A stretch of 31,166 nucleotides of DNA, taken from the IMG/VR virus record IMGVR_UViG_3300028394_000226, positions 1-31,166 of that record, one strand, 5' to 3'. Positions 6,217 through 14,446 of the stretch are shown in pieces (position 1 is the stretch's first letter; the number at the start of each line of letters is the position of its first letter). This stretch comes from a virus. The notes under the pieces were generated by a model. The model saw only the letters and a program-made list of their open reading frames with translations, did not search any database and was not told the DNA's origin. Position numbers and translations under genes: made by a program.

Positions 6217-6957
6217 TTATTTTTTATAAGAGCCATTTCTGATTGCCCTTAATTCTGAAAATTTATCATACTTCATAGCATTTAATTCTGAACCAATATT
6301 TTTTGGCTGGATAACTGGATTTCCTGCTGGGGTTTTTGCAAACTTTTCAACTTCCTTGGACATATTTTCATAATTACTGCCCATCTCGTCTAATCTTTTT
6401 TGCATAGCACTTAATGCAGTCATAACCTCCTCCATAAATCTTTCCATATTTGGGGTATTTTCAGATAAGTCAGCCATCTCCTCAATAACTGTTTTTTCCT
6501 TAATAACACCACCTTCTGTAGTAATTTTAATTGTTTCTTCACCAATCATAATTTGATGATCTCCATCAGGGGCAGGGGTCTTATTACCTTCTGCATCAAC
6601 AATTTCAACTGTATCCCCAATTTCAAAAGTTTTTGCTTCCAATATTGTGCCATCTGCTAATGATGCTTTCATAAAATCATTAGTTTCATTTACATCAACT
6701 GTTTCTTCTTCCATATTATTGTCTTCTTCTTTATAGGATAAATCCTTGATTATACCATCCTCAACTTTTATAATTGTGCTATCCTCTAACTCATATTCTC
6801 CAGTAGCAGCGGGTAATTGTCCATCACTTGTAATAGCGTATATTTCAGAACCTATTTCTAATTCATCTTCACAAATTAGTTCCCCCCCTCCTACGGTTTG
6901 ATAAGAATTAAAATTCAATCTCAAAAGTTGATTAAGTTTTTTTATTATGTTTCTCAT
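6217..6957 (-). CDS. Scaffolding-type protein with an internal beta-domain duplication
   Basis: A 246-residue acidic protein between protease and capsid genes. Two similar beta modules are visible. Residues about 34-73 have IGSEIYAITSDGQLPAATG, then YELEDSTIIKVEDGIIKDL. Residues about 112-155 have EIGDTVEIVDAEGNKTPAPDG, then IMIGEETIKITTEGGVIKE. Residues about 170-207 form a coiled coil (MERFMEEVMTALSAMQKRLDEMG, then MSKEVEKFA). The C-terminus is a basic helix (FSELRAIRNGSYKK), as expected for the capsid-binding end of a scaffold. Position, acidity and coiled coil support scaffolding. The beta modules could instead mean that it is kept as a head-interior or decoration protein. Confidence 0.72.
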   Translation of the reverse strand: MRNIIKKLNQLLRLNFNSYQTVGGGELICEDELEIGSEIYAITSDGQLPAATGEYELEDSTIIKVEDGIIKDLSYKEEDNNMEEETVDVNETNDFMKASLADGTILEAKTFEIGDTVEIVDAEGNKTPAPDGDHQIMIGEETIKITTEGGVIKEKTVIEEMADLSENTPNMERFMEEVMTALSAMQKRLDEMGSNYENMSKEVEKFAKTPAGNPVIQPKNIGSELNAMKYDKFSELRAIRNGSYKK

Positions 6958-6968
6958 AATTGTTTATT

Positions 6969-6983
6969 TATATAAATATATAG
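6969..6983 (-). promoter_or_regulatory. TATATTTATA element upstream of the scaffold gene
   Basis: On the minus strand this reads CTATATATTTATATA, ending 12 bases before the scaffold start. The same core occurs before six or seven other genes in this genome. TATATTTA differs by one base from the Bacteroidota -7 box TAnnTTTG, but no consistent -33 TTG is seen. It may be a phage promoter element or an A/T-rich translation enhancer. Confidence 0.35.
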
Positions 6984-6993
6984 TTTATTTTTT

Positions 6994-8418
6994 TTATACC
7001 ACTTTTTTTTCTGAAAAGTAGCCTTGAACTGAAAAACCTTTTAATTTACCATCTTTCACATTCTCCCAGATATTATCATTATTTATTTTCATCATGATCA
7101 TCCACGTTCCTACGGGGTTATTATAACCATACTTTTTTTGCTTATCATAATTTTCATCTTCCACAATCCAACTTTCAACAACTGTAACATATTCTAACAT
7201 TTTTTCTTTATGCTCCACATTTGTTGCGTCTATCAATTTATCGGTCATAAATTTTCTTTGCAGTTTTTCTATTGTTTCAGATGAAAAATAAACAAAATAA
7301 ATACTATCAGTTGCAAAATCTTTTCTTGGCATCATTTTATTTGGTATCATAGCAGGACCAACTAATATTCTTTTTTCTGTATCAACTATTGAAAAGGCAT
7401 TCATATTGCTTGCATCTTCATTTTCTATTCTATCAATATAATTTGTTGCCCAATCTAATGCCTCAATTCCCCCCCAAGCGTCAATTGATAATAAACCACA
7501 GCCATCTTCATAAGACTTGGAGGCTTGCAAATCCTTTTTATGCCTTGATAAAAATGACTTCATTCTTTTTATTGTGTTGATTGATATGGGCTCCCCCTTG
7601 GCTAACTGGTTCATTCTAACTTTCCCCACTTGTGTCATACAATTATTGGGGTTATTATTTTCATCAAACCATTTTAAGGCTTTTTTTGCATTATTTTTTA
7701 TATAGTCTGGGTAATCACTTACACTTTCCTCAAATTCAAATAATTCATCTGTGAATGCATTTCTTGGGGGTGTATTACCAGCAGTAATTGTGGCATTTGT
7801 CCTTGTATCAGGTCCTGGCACTCCATCTTCTGTTATAACCCCCCTTGTTACCTTTCCACTATTTATAATAGTCCCCTCCTTTGCATATGTTAATTCAACC
7901 CAAGCGTGTCTGCAATTATATGACCCCCTCCATTCAAAAATATCATATCCTTCTGGTCCAATTTCATTTGTGTTGGTATTTGACATTTCTATAATATCCT
8001 CACGTCTAAAAACCCTATTAAGTTTCATCATCTCACCACAGAATACTCTATTCTTTTCATCTCTAGGGCCAACATATTTATATCTAATTCTTACAGTAGG
8101 GGTGTCCTCAATATTACTTTCCTTATTTGGTTCGGCTAAAATTGAAAAATCTTTTCTGGCTATTTTTTTAACCTTAACAATTTTAAACCCCTGCTTAATC
8201 AAATCAGATTGTGTTTCCCCAAATGATGCAAACATCTGAATAGCACTTGATACTTTATCCTCGGCTAATACATAATAATTTTCATTTGGGGCTATATCAC
8301 CCTTATTAAAATAATGAAAATCCACTTCGATTGCTGGCTTATTTACTAATGCAATACCATCTAACCCAGCCTCGTTATCATTTTCATCAATTATTAGTTC
8401 TATAACTTCGTGTTTCAT
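6994..8418 (-). CDS. XkdF-type prohead protease fused to a MuF-like domain
   Basis: A 474-residue protein combining pieces usually found apart. Residues 1-40 (GLDGIALVNKPAIEVDFHYF) are the N-terminus seen on XkdF-like proteases. Residues about 108-178 (RIRYKYVGPRDEKNRVFCGEM, then FEWRGSYNCRHAWVELTY) look like the C-terminal MuF/minor head domain with its Cys-His signature. Residues about 235-330 (YPDYIKNNAKKALKWFDE, CMTQVGKVRMNQLAKGEPIS, TIKRMKSFLSRHKK, AWGGIEALDWA) match a helical module often found in phage proteases. Residues about 340-474 are the XkdF serine protease domain (GPAMIPNKMMPRKDF, VEHK, VVESWIVED, GTWMIMMKI, GFSVQGYF). His403 and Ser463 are the probable catalytic pair. It precedes scaffold and capsid genes and should process both. 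Confidence 0.8.
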   Translation of the reverse strand: MKHEVIELIIDENDNEAGLDGIALVNKPAIEVDFHYFNKGDIAPNENYYVLAEDKVSSAIQMFASFGETQSDLIKQGFKIVKVKKIARKDFSILAEPNKESNIEDTPTVRIRYKYVGPRDEKNRVFCGEMMKLNRVFRREDIIEMSNTNTNEIGPEGYDIFEWRGSYNCRHAWVELTYAKEGTIINSGKVTRGVITEDGVPGPDTRTNATITAGNTPPRNAFTDELFEFEESVSDYPDYIKNNAKKALKWFDENNNPNNCMTQVGKVRMNQLAKGEPISINTIKRMKSFLSRHKKDLQASKSYEDGCGLLSIDAWGGIEALDWATNYIDRIENEDASNMNAFSIVDTEKRILVGPAMIPNKMMPRKDFATDSIYFVYFSSETIEKLQRKFMTDKLIDATNVEHKEKMLEYVTVVESWIVEDENYDKQKKYGYNNPVGTWMIMMKINNDNIWENVKDGKLKGFSVQGYFSEKKVV

Positions 8419-8430
8419 ATCTTTATATTG

Positions 8431-9243
8431 TTAATTTTTTATACACCTAACAGATGCGCCAGAAGCAATATTTAACCCATAAATACTTAAACCAGAATTA
8501 AACGTTGTAAAACCAGCAGTAGAAGAACTTGTCCCTCTGTGATATGCGAAAAACTTAAAAGCATCCCAAGCATTTCCAACAAATCCACCACTACCAATTA
8601 AATTAAATCCACTTTTATTTGTTCTTGCAGGTGATGCATCACCATTCCAATACTCATTTCCTGGATATTGAAACCACGTACCATCAGCAGACCAACTTGG
8701 TAATGCATTAAAATCAGCATCAGTTGGCACTCTATATCCAACTGGACATATATTTGTTGTGGTATTTGCTGATGTGCTAAATTTTACCGCTTCATTATTG
8801 TATAGTAATCCATGTATTTGAGTATTACCTGAATTATTATTAACAAAAGTATATAAAGGGGTTGTTGATGCACTTGTTGTCCAAGACCCCCCAGTTGTGG
8901 CAAAATATATTGGCGATCCATCTTGGAATTTGGTTGTCCTTAAATTTTCTGACATCCATACTTGATTGCCAATCTTAATTGTATTATAAACATTACCATC
9001 TCCATCTGGTGGTGTTAATAACGCACTTTCACAAGTCTTATTTGTCCCAGAAAAATATAATTCAAATACCCCATATTCCATAGCCGGGTTTTCATTTTGA
9101 TAAGTAAAAGGTAATACTTTTTGACCAAGATTTATACTTGTGCCAGATGGACTATTAAAAGGTATTGTATGCCCTGTTGGGGCGTATAGTGTAACACTTG
9201 CTGTTGCACCACTATAATTAGTTGTTTGTATTAAAACTGCCAT
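8431..9243 (-). CDS. FISUMP-domain virion protein
   Basis: A 270-residue protein. Residues 1-80 are a small beta domain (TNYSGATASVTLYAPTGHTIPF, ENPAMEYGVFELYFSGT). Residues about 84-270 match the Fibrobacter succinogenes major paralogous (FISUMP) domain: VYNTIKIGNQVWMSENLRT, YNNEAVKF, ICPVGYRVPTDADFNAL, SGFNLIGSGGF, and the closing GASVRCIKN. FISUMP is a C-type-lectin-like surface fold typical of Bacteroidota proteins. Here it lies six bases after the tape measure stop, so it is probably a virion surface or adhesion protein. The ligand is unknown. No reverse transcriptase is present, so it is not a recognisable diversity-generating retroelement target. Confidence 0.8.
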   Translation of the reverse strand: MAVLIQTTNYSGATASVTLYAPTGHTIPFNSPSGTSINLGQKVLPFTYQNENPAMEYGVFELYFSGTNKTCESALLTPPDGDGNVYNTIKIGNQVWMSENLRTTKFQDGSPIYFATTGGSWTTSASTTPLYTFVNNNSGNTQIHGLLYNNEAVKFSTSANTTTNICPVGYRVPTDADFNALPSWSADGTWFQYPGNEYWNGDASPARTNKSGFNLIGSGGFVGNAWDAFKFFAYHRGTSSSTAGFTTFNSGLSIYGLNIASGASVRCIKN

Positions 9244-9248
9244 ATATT

Positions 9249-11477
9249 TTATATTGTGCTTCTTTCTCGTTGAACCCTATCAAATTGTTGTGCTGATGAC
9301 ATATCAGTTGAAACAACATAGGTTTTTATTGGTTGATTATTTTGATTATTAAAATTTATTATTTGATTAGTTAATAATTCTTGTGATGATAATGAATTAT
9401 CACCAACAACCCCCCCACTTGCAAATCGTTTTCCACCACCAACAGTATTGATTGCTGATAATAAAGGCTTAAATATTGCTGTTGAACGTGCATTTATAAC
9501 ACTTTCTCCATTAGATAAATATGCAGGAATACTATCACTTGTACCAGTTCCTTCACCTATTACTAATCCCCCACTTGCATAAGTCTTTAAAGTTGGCTTG
9601 GGGACTTGAACTGAATTGATTTTTTCTATATTTTTTATACCTGCTACCCCAACTAATGCGGCTTGTATAAAATTTAAAGGGGGTGCAGATGACGCTAACG
9701 CTTTTGATATTGCTAACCCCGTGCTAATCGCAGCACTTGCAGATGCTAATGCTTTTCCAGCATTTGTTTCATCCCCTGCTAATGATGCGGCTTGTGATAA
9801 TATATCAGCAATTTGTGCAAATTGTTCATCTCTAGCCTCCACTTCTTTTTTACCGATTGTTATTCTGGCATCAGTTAATTGTTTTTGGTTTTCATTAAAT
9901 TGTGCCTCCAAGTTTAATTGTGCTTCTTGATCCTCATAAACAAATTGTCTTTTATACTCATAATCTTGTTCTAACAGCCTTTGCTTCTTATCTAATAGTT
10001 CTCTTTGTTTTTCAAAATTCCCCTCATTAGAAGCAAACTCATCATCATTAGCCTTAATTGCCAAATCTCTTTTTGTCTGGGCTAAACTTCTTGCTTTTTC
10101 AATATTGTCTGCAAATGTTTTTGTTGCATCATCATTTGCTTTTTTATCACTCTCATCTTGATCTTGTTTTCTTTTATCATTAACTTGTTTGTTAATATCT
10201 GCTAATACATCTGCTACTCTTTTCTCCTCATTTATAACATTATTTGAATTTTCTGCTTTGTTCTTATTATTTTGTTCCTCTAACTTATTTAATTCAATTT
10301 GCAAATTTTTTGCTTCATCACTTCCAACCTTTTCTAATTTTAATAAGTCAAAAATTCTTTTCTTTTCCCTTTGAAAATCTTCCTCCCTTTGTGCATCTTT
10401 TAATTTTAAATTTGCAATAACATCATCCCCTGCCATAATAGTTGAACGTGCTAATTCAGTTTCACTTTGGGATAAACTTTCATTAAGGTTAATTGTATCT
10501 TGCTTTGCTTTTTTAATTTGTTCAAGTCTTGCTTTTTCTTTTTCATTTGCTTCTTTTCTATCTGCCTCTGCTTGTTTAGCCTTATCTTTTGCATCTTTTG
10601 CATCTTTTTCTGCATCATCTTTTGCTTGTTTTTTTATCTTTTGTTGTTCCTCATATCTATCTTTTAATGCTTTACTACTATTCCTAGATGCTTCGTTAAT
10701 TTTATCTTGTGTATTACGAAAAAAAAGTGCTAAATCATTTATACTTTTACCTACATTTTCTATTATCCGTGCCCAACCGTTAAATAGGGGGATTGCTACT
10801 GCTTCTAACATCTTCAAAATAGGTCCAAGTATTTTACCATAAGCCTCGGATAATCTATTTAAAACTTTTTGCCCTTCAGTAGTTGCACCTAATGAATTTT
10901 TTAAAGCCATAATTCCTGCCACGATTAACCCTATTATAGCGATTGCAGGGTTCGCAGCGAATAGTTTAAATACCATATCCAACCCCTTCATCGCTTGACC
11001 AACTCCACCAATTGGACCAGGTAGTTCAACTAAAACATCATCTAATTGTTTAGATTTTAATTTGGTTATCTCCAACTTATCCTCCAAATCCTCTAAATCA
11101 CCTTTCAATTTATTAAAAGTTAATTTATCCCCAGCCTCCTCTGCCTTCTGTAATGCAATCCTTGTTTCCCTTATTTGTAATTCTAATTTCTTAAATTTTT
11201 CATCAGTTGAAATAGCATCATCACCTAATTTTTTTACACTATCCCCGGCTTTTTCAGATGTTTGTGTTAATACCTTTTCAGCCTGGGCAGTCTTTGATAT
11301 TTCATTTGCTAATTCTTCAAATTGCTCTGCACCTAAATCAGCATCATTTGCTAGTGCTTCTAATTTCTTTATGTTATCTTGTAATAATCCAATATTAGCA
11401 GAAGCATTTTTAATGTTATTTACTGCATCTTTTATATCGGCTATTAGTTTAAAAGCAATTTCTTTTATATTAGACAT
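9249..11477 (-). CDS. Tail tape measure protein
   Basis: A 742-residue protein. Residues 1-150 are coiled coil (IKKLEALAND...ELANEISKTAQAEK). A hydrophobic segment lies at about 172-193 (LFAANPAIAIIGLIVAGIMAL), and a long charged Lys/Asp/Glu/Ala coiled coil at about 260-560 (AKDDAEKDAKDAKDKAKQAE). The C-terminus has the signature of tape measures: SGGLVIGEGTGTSDSIPAYL, SNGESVINA, then FASGGVVG. It sets tail length during assembly and is thought to help DNA entry. At about 0.15 nm per residue, the usual rule for tape measures, the tail would be near 110 nm. A terminator and a TATATTT element precede it, suggesting its own promoter. Confidence 0.9.
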   Translation of the reverse strand: MSNIKEIAFKLIADIKDAVNNIKNASANIGLLQDNIKKLEALANDADLGAEQFEELANEISKTAQAEKVLTQTSEKAGDSVKKLGDDAISTDEKFKKLELQIRETRIALQKAEEAGDKLTFNKLKGDLEDLEDKLEITKLKSKQLDDVLVELPGPIGGVGQAMKGLDMVFKLFAANPAIAIIGLIVAGIMALKNSLGATTEGQKVLNRLSEAYGKILGPILKMLEAVAIPLFNGWARIIENVGKSINDLALFFRNTQDKINEASRNSSKALKDRYEEQQKIKKQAKDDAEKDAKDAKDKAKQAEADRKEANEKEKARLEQIKKAKQDTINLNESLSQSETELARSTIMAGDDVIANLKLKDAQREEDFQREKKRIFDLLKLEKVGSDEAKNLQIELNKLEEQNNKNKAENSNNVINEEKRVADVLADINKQVNDKRKQDQDESDKKANDDATKTFADNIEKARSLAQTKRDLAIKANDDEFASNEGNFEKQRELLDKKQRLLEQDYEYKRQFVYEDQEAQLNLEAQFNENQKQLTDARITIGKKEVEARDEQFAQIADILSQAASLAGDETNAGKALASASAAISTGLAISKALASSAPPLNFIQAALVGVAGIKNIEKINSVQVPKPTLKTYASGGLVIGEGTGTSDSIPAYLSNGESVINARSTAIFKPLLSAINTVGGGKRFASGGVVGDNSLSSQELLTNQIINFNNQNNQPIKTYVVSTDMSSAQQFDRVQRERSTI

Positions 11478-11490
11478 CTTATTTTAATTT

Positions 11491-11503
11491 ATAAAAATAT
11501 AAC
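11491..11503 (-). promoter_or_regulatory. TATATTTTTATA element upstream of the tape measure gene
   Basis: On the minus strand GTTATATTTTTAT lies 13 bases before the tape measure start and directly after the terminator at 11503-11533. Terminator followed by this element is the same arrangement seen before the collagen-like fibre gene, which favours a promoter role. Confidence 0.4.
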
Positions 11504-11533
11504 AAAGAAAAAACCACCCATAAATAGGGGGTT
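11503..11533 (-). terminator. Terminator between the collagen-like fibre gene and the tape measure gene
   Basis: On the minus strand AACC and CCC (533-527) pair with GGG and GGTT (519-512), with one bulged T and a 7-base loop. A T-rich tract, TTTTTTCTTTG, follows. It lies after the stop of the fibre gene at 11569 and so should separate two transcripts. Confidence 0.65.
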
Positions 11534-11568
11534 CTTTCTTGTTATTTTATTTGTGATAATTTAACCAT

Positions 11569-14349
11569 CTATACTTGTCTTGGAATAGTAGGTGGTAGTT
11601 CATTTATAATGAAATGATTTCTCGATAAAATAATATTATAAGCGGTATCATTTCGTAGATTTTGATATATTGAAGGACGAATAGTATCACCTACATTTAA
11701 TGATAATACAATTCTTGTTGTTGTTGTTGGAATTTTAATAAGTGAAGTGCTGTATGGCCAAAAGTTTGAAACATAAATAGCGGTACTATTATTATAATTG
11801 ATAATAGTTGCAAACTCTCTATCTAGTGATAAAGGAGTAACATTATCAAGCATCATAGCAAATGAAATATCATAAATACCTGCACGAGGACAAGTAAATG
11901 TTCCTGTTGCACTATTCCATGCACTAGGTGTATTATTAACAACTGAGTCCCAATTAACTACTGTTGTTTCTAAATTATAGGGGATTGATTGTGCTGTGGA
12001 TTTATTTAATGATAAATAAACTGGTGTAATCATAGTAGAGCCTGTAATAACTCTGCCAGCACTTGAAATACCCAAATTGGTTATAGATGTCCCTGAACCT
12101 ATTGTGGTTATGTTTAATGTTGTTGCAGTTATAGCGTTAATATTTGTGTTACCTGTTGCAGTTAAGTTATTTATGTTAATTGAACTAGTCCAAGAAGTAT
12201 CATAATCTGTGCTTGAATTTTTAACTAATAGTTGGTTAATTGTTCCTCCTGTTTTTGCAAAAGAAGTCCCAGATGTCCCACTTGTGCCAGATGTCCCTGA
12301 TGTCCCGCTTGTGCCAGAAGTACCTGACGTCCCAGTTGTACCGCTTGTGCCAGAAGTCCCGCTTGTGCCAGATGTCCCTGTTGTCCCCGAACTTCCACTT
12401 GTGCCAGTTGTCCCGCTTGTGCCAGTTGTACCGCTTGTGCCAGAAGTCCCACTACTTCCACTTGTGCCTGATGACCCCGAACTTCCACTTGTCCCAGCAC
12501 TTCCACTTGTTCCATTTGTCCCACTACTTCCACTTGTGCCTGCACTTCCACTTGTGCCATTATTACCAGATGTCCCACTTGACCCCGAACTTCCACTTGT
12601 CCCAGCACTTCCACTTGTTCCATTTGTCCCACTACTTCCACTTGTGCCTGCACTTCCACTTGTGCCAGAAGTACCATTTACACCACTTGTCCCAGATGAA
12701 CCTGAACTACCACTTGTGCCACTTGTCCCGCTAATACCACTTGTGCCAGATGTCCCAGTTGTCCCAGAAGTGCCATTTCTACCACTTGTCCCAGACGTCC
12801 CTGTTGAACCTGTAAGAACACTAATAATATTATTACTATCCAATACAAGTGTCCTTGTTGAACCTGTTGATGATGGGGGATTTATTAACCTTATTGAATC
12901 ACTAACAGTAGCAGTTAATAATCTTGCTTGTTCTGCTGTTGCTCCTTGTGATTGTAAAAAAGTTTCATATTTTATTGCAGAGGGGCTAATACTTAAATTA
13001 TAACCCGTAACATTAACTAATGAATAAATTACACCAGCACCAATTGTAATAGTAGAACTTAAAGGAGTTCCTTGTATTGAGTTTGCAACAAATAACCCTG
13101 AAGTAACAGTTATGGAGTTTGTAGTTGTATTCTGTAAATATAATAATTGCGATGATGAAGTAATAAGGGATCCATATATTTGTGAATCATATATATATGT
13201 TGGTGCATTAGTAATACTTAAATTACCGCTCAATTTACCATTTTGTATCTCGTGGAAAGTTGTGCCTGATAAGTTTAATGTTGATAAAAACTCTAAATTG
13301 GTATAATGACATCCATTTGGCCCAGGATTGCTTACTGATGTTGCACCAAGAAATGTAAGATCAGTAAATTTTTGACCTGATGTAGTTGAAGTTGTTGTGC
13401 CTGAAATAATAGTATTTGGCCCCCTACCAATAGTAGTAATATTATACTTATTAAAATTAACATTTTCAATATACTGACCCCTAACAAGGTTAATTACATC
13501 ACTTGGGGTAACCGCAGTTAATGTTGCTGTAATGGTTTTTTTGGGGGCACCAAAAGCACCACTATTATTGTCATTTCCATTAACAGGATCCACCCACCAT
13601 TCTAATGAGTATTTGTAATTACCTGCACTTGTGCCACTTGTCCCAGCAGTTCCACTTGTCCCAGCACTTCCACTTGTTCCTGCACTACCACTTGTGCCAT
13701 TTATCCCAGAACTACCACTTGAGCCAGATGACCCTGAACTACCAGATGTCCCTGAACTACCAGATGTCCCTGAACTACCAGATGTCCCCTCTGTGCCACT
13801 TGTGCCAGATGAACCACTTGTGCCAGATGAACCAGAACTACCACTTGAACCAGAACTACCACTTGAGCCAGATGACCCTGAACTACCAGATGTCCCCTCT
13901 GTGCCAGATGAACCACTTGTGCCACTACTTCCACTTGAGCCTGATGAACCACTTGTCCCCTCTGTGCCACTTGTGCCTGATGAACCACTTGTCCCCTCTG
14001 TGCCACTTGTGCCAGATGACCCACTTGTGCCACTTGAGCCAGATGACCCTGAACTACCAGATGTCCCCTCTGTACCACTTGTGCCTGATGACCCTGAACT
14101 ACCAGATGTCCCCTCTGTGCCACTTGAGCCAGAAGAACCACTTGTGCCATCTATACCACTTGAGCCAGATGACCCTGAACTACCAGATGTCCCATCTATA
14201 CCACTTGTCCCAGAAGTCCCAGAGGCACCTATAAAGGTTTCTTTTGTTACCTTATATGTTATTGTTTCACCACTATTATTCATTATAATAAAAGTCCCCG
14301 CAGTATCCCCTGTATAAAGGGGTAAATCTGAAATTCTTGTACTTGACAT
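11569..14349 (-). CDS. Collagen-like tail fibre with beta-helix and C1q-like domains
   Basis: The start at 14349 (MSSTRISDLPLYTG) gives 926 residues; the longer frame to 14421 would begin inside the terminator hairpin. Domains in order: a short virion-attachment N-terminus (1-40). Collagen-like Gly-X-Y repeats follow at about 41-241 (GTS, GSS, GTEGTS units). A probable right-handed beta-helix (about 247-506) opens with WWVDPVNGNDNNSGAFGAP, as in pectate-lyase-like proteins. A second Gly-Thr-Ser array lies at about 513-697, then a linker. A C-terminal C1q/TNF-like jelly roll (about 780-926; PRAGIYDISFAMML, RIVLSLNVGDTI) closes it. Collagen repeats and a C1q head imply a trimeric fibre with a receptor-binding tip. 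It lies between hub and tape measure genes, with its own terminator-flanked unit. Confidence 0.82.
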   Translation of the reverse strand: MSSTRISDLPLYTGDTAGTFIIMNNSGETITYKVTKETFIGASGTSGTSGIDGTSGSSGSSGSSGIDGTSGSSGSSGTEGTSGSSGSSGTSGTEGTSGSSGSSGSSGTSGSSGTSGTEGTSGSSGTSGTEGTSGSSGSSGSSGTSGSSGTEGTSGSSGSSGSSGSSGSSGSSGSSGTSGSSGTSGTEGTSGSSGTSGSSGTSGSSGSSGSSGSSGINGTSGSAGTSGSAGTSGTAGTSGTSAGNYKYSLEWWVDPVNGNDNNSGAFGAPKKTITATLTAVTPSDVINLVRGQYIENVNFNKYNITTIGRGPNTIISGTTTSTTSGQKFTDLTFLGATSVSNPGPNGCHYTNLEFLSTLNLSGTTFHEIQNGKLSGNLSITNAPTYIYDSQIYGSLITSSSQLLYLQNTTTNSITVTSGLFVANSIQGTPLSSTITIGAGVIYSLVNVTGYNLSISPSAIKYETFLQSQGATAEQARLLTATVSDSIRLINPPSSTGSTRTLVLDSNNIISVLTGSTGTSGTSGRNGTSGTTGTSGTSGISGTSGTSGSSGSSGTSGVNGTSGTSGSAGTSGSSGTNGTSGSAGTSGSSGSSGTSGNNGTSGSAGTSGSSGTNGTSGSAGTSGSSGSSGTSGSSGTSGTSGTTGTSGTTGTSGSSGTTGTSGTSGTSGTSGTTGTSGTSGTSGTSGTSGTSGTSGTSFAKTGGTINQLLVKNSSTDYDTSWTSSININNLTATGNTNINAITATTLNITTIGSGTSITNLGISSAGRVITGSTMITPVYLSLNKSTAQSIPYNLETTVVNWDSVVNNTPSAWNSATGTFTCPRAGIYDISFAMMLDNVTPLSLDREFATIINYNNSTAIYVSNFWPYSTSLIKIPTTTTRIVLSLNVGDTIRPSIYQNLRNDTAYNIILSRNHFIINELPPTIPRQV
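12260..12810. repeat. Second Gly-Thr-Ser (collagen-like) tandem repeat
   Basis: Nine-base-based tandem units on the plus strand (CCACTTGTGCCAG, CCCGCTTGTG variants), coding for GTSGTSGSS triplets on the minus strand. The repeats create long open frames in the other frames as a by-product. Several longer sub-blocks recur, such as the stretches near 12487-12545 and 12588-12650. Confidence 0.88.
13625..14230. repeat. First Gly-Thr-Ser (collagen-like) tandem repeat
   Basis: Tandem triplet repeats coding for GTSGSSGTEGTS units on the minus strand, about 200 residues. Repeated higher-order blocks carrying a GTEGTSGSSG phase are visible. Such DNA is prone to copy-number change and assembly error, so the exact repeat count should be treated as approximate. 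Confidence 0.88.
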
Positions 14350-14372
14350 ATTGTTATTTTTTTTTAATTGCT

Positions 14373-14386
14373 TTATATAAATATAG
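14373..14386 (-). promoter_or_regulatory. TATATTTATATAAA element upstream of the collagen-like fibre gene
   Basis: The minus strand reads TATATTTATATAAA, 23 bases before the fibre start and directly after the terminator at 14396-14423. It is one of the clearest copies of the motif shared by several transcription-unit starts in this genome. Confidence 0.42.
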
Positions 14387-14395
14387 AAGATTATG

Positions 14396-14423
14396 AAAAA
14401 GTTGTGGCTTCTACACCACAACT
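14396..14423 (-). terminator. Terminator after the giant tail protein gene
   Basis: On the minus strand AGTTGTGG (14423-14416) pairs with CCACAACT (14407-14400), with an 8-base loop, followed by TTTTT. It lies 24 bases past the stop of the 2277-residue protein gene and is a clear intrinsic terminator. Confidence 0.75.
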
Positions 14424-14446
14424 ATCTCAATTTATACCGATATCTT

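Noticed and set aside
8431-9243. Diversity-generating retroelement with the FISUMP protein as variable target
   Set aside because: No reverse transcriptase gene and no template/variable repeat pair were found anywhere in the window. The lectin-like fold alone is not enough.
12209-13003. Long plus-strand open frames with Val-Pro-Leu repeats opposite the collagen-like gene (also 13631-14317 and 13605-14234)
   Set aside because: They are by-products of the tandem Gly-Thr-Ser repeats on the other strand, which exclude stop codons in several frames. They lack unique domains, and the minus-strand frame has clear fibre domains on both sides.
14349-14421. N-terminal extension of the collagen-like fibre (MWCRSHNFFII...)
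   Set aside because: It would be translated from the terminator hairpin and the TATATTTATA element. MSSTRISDLPLY at 14349 is the sensible start.
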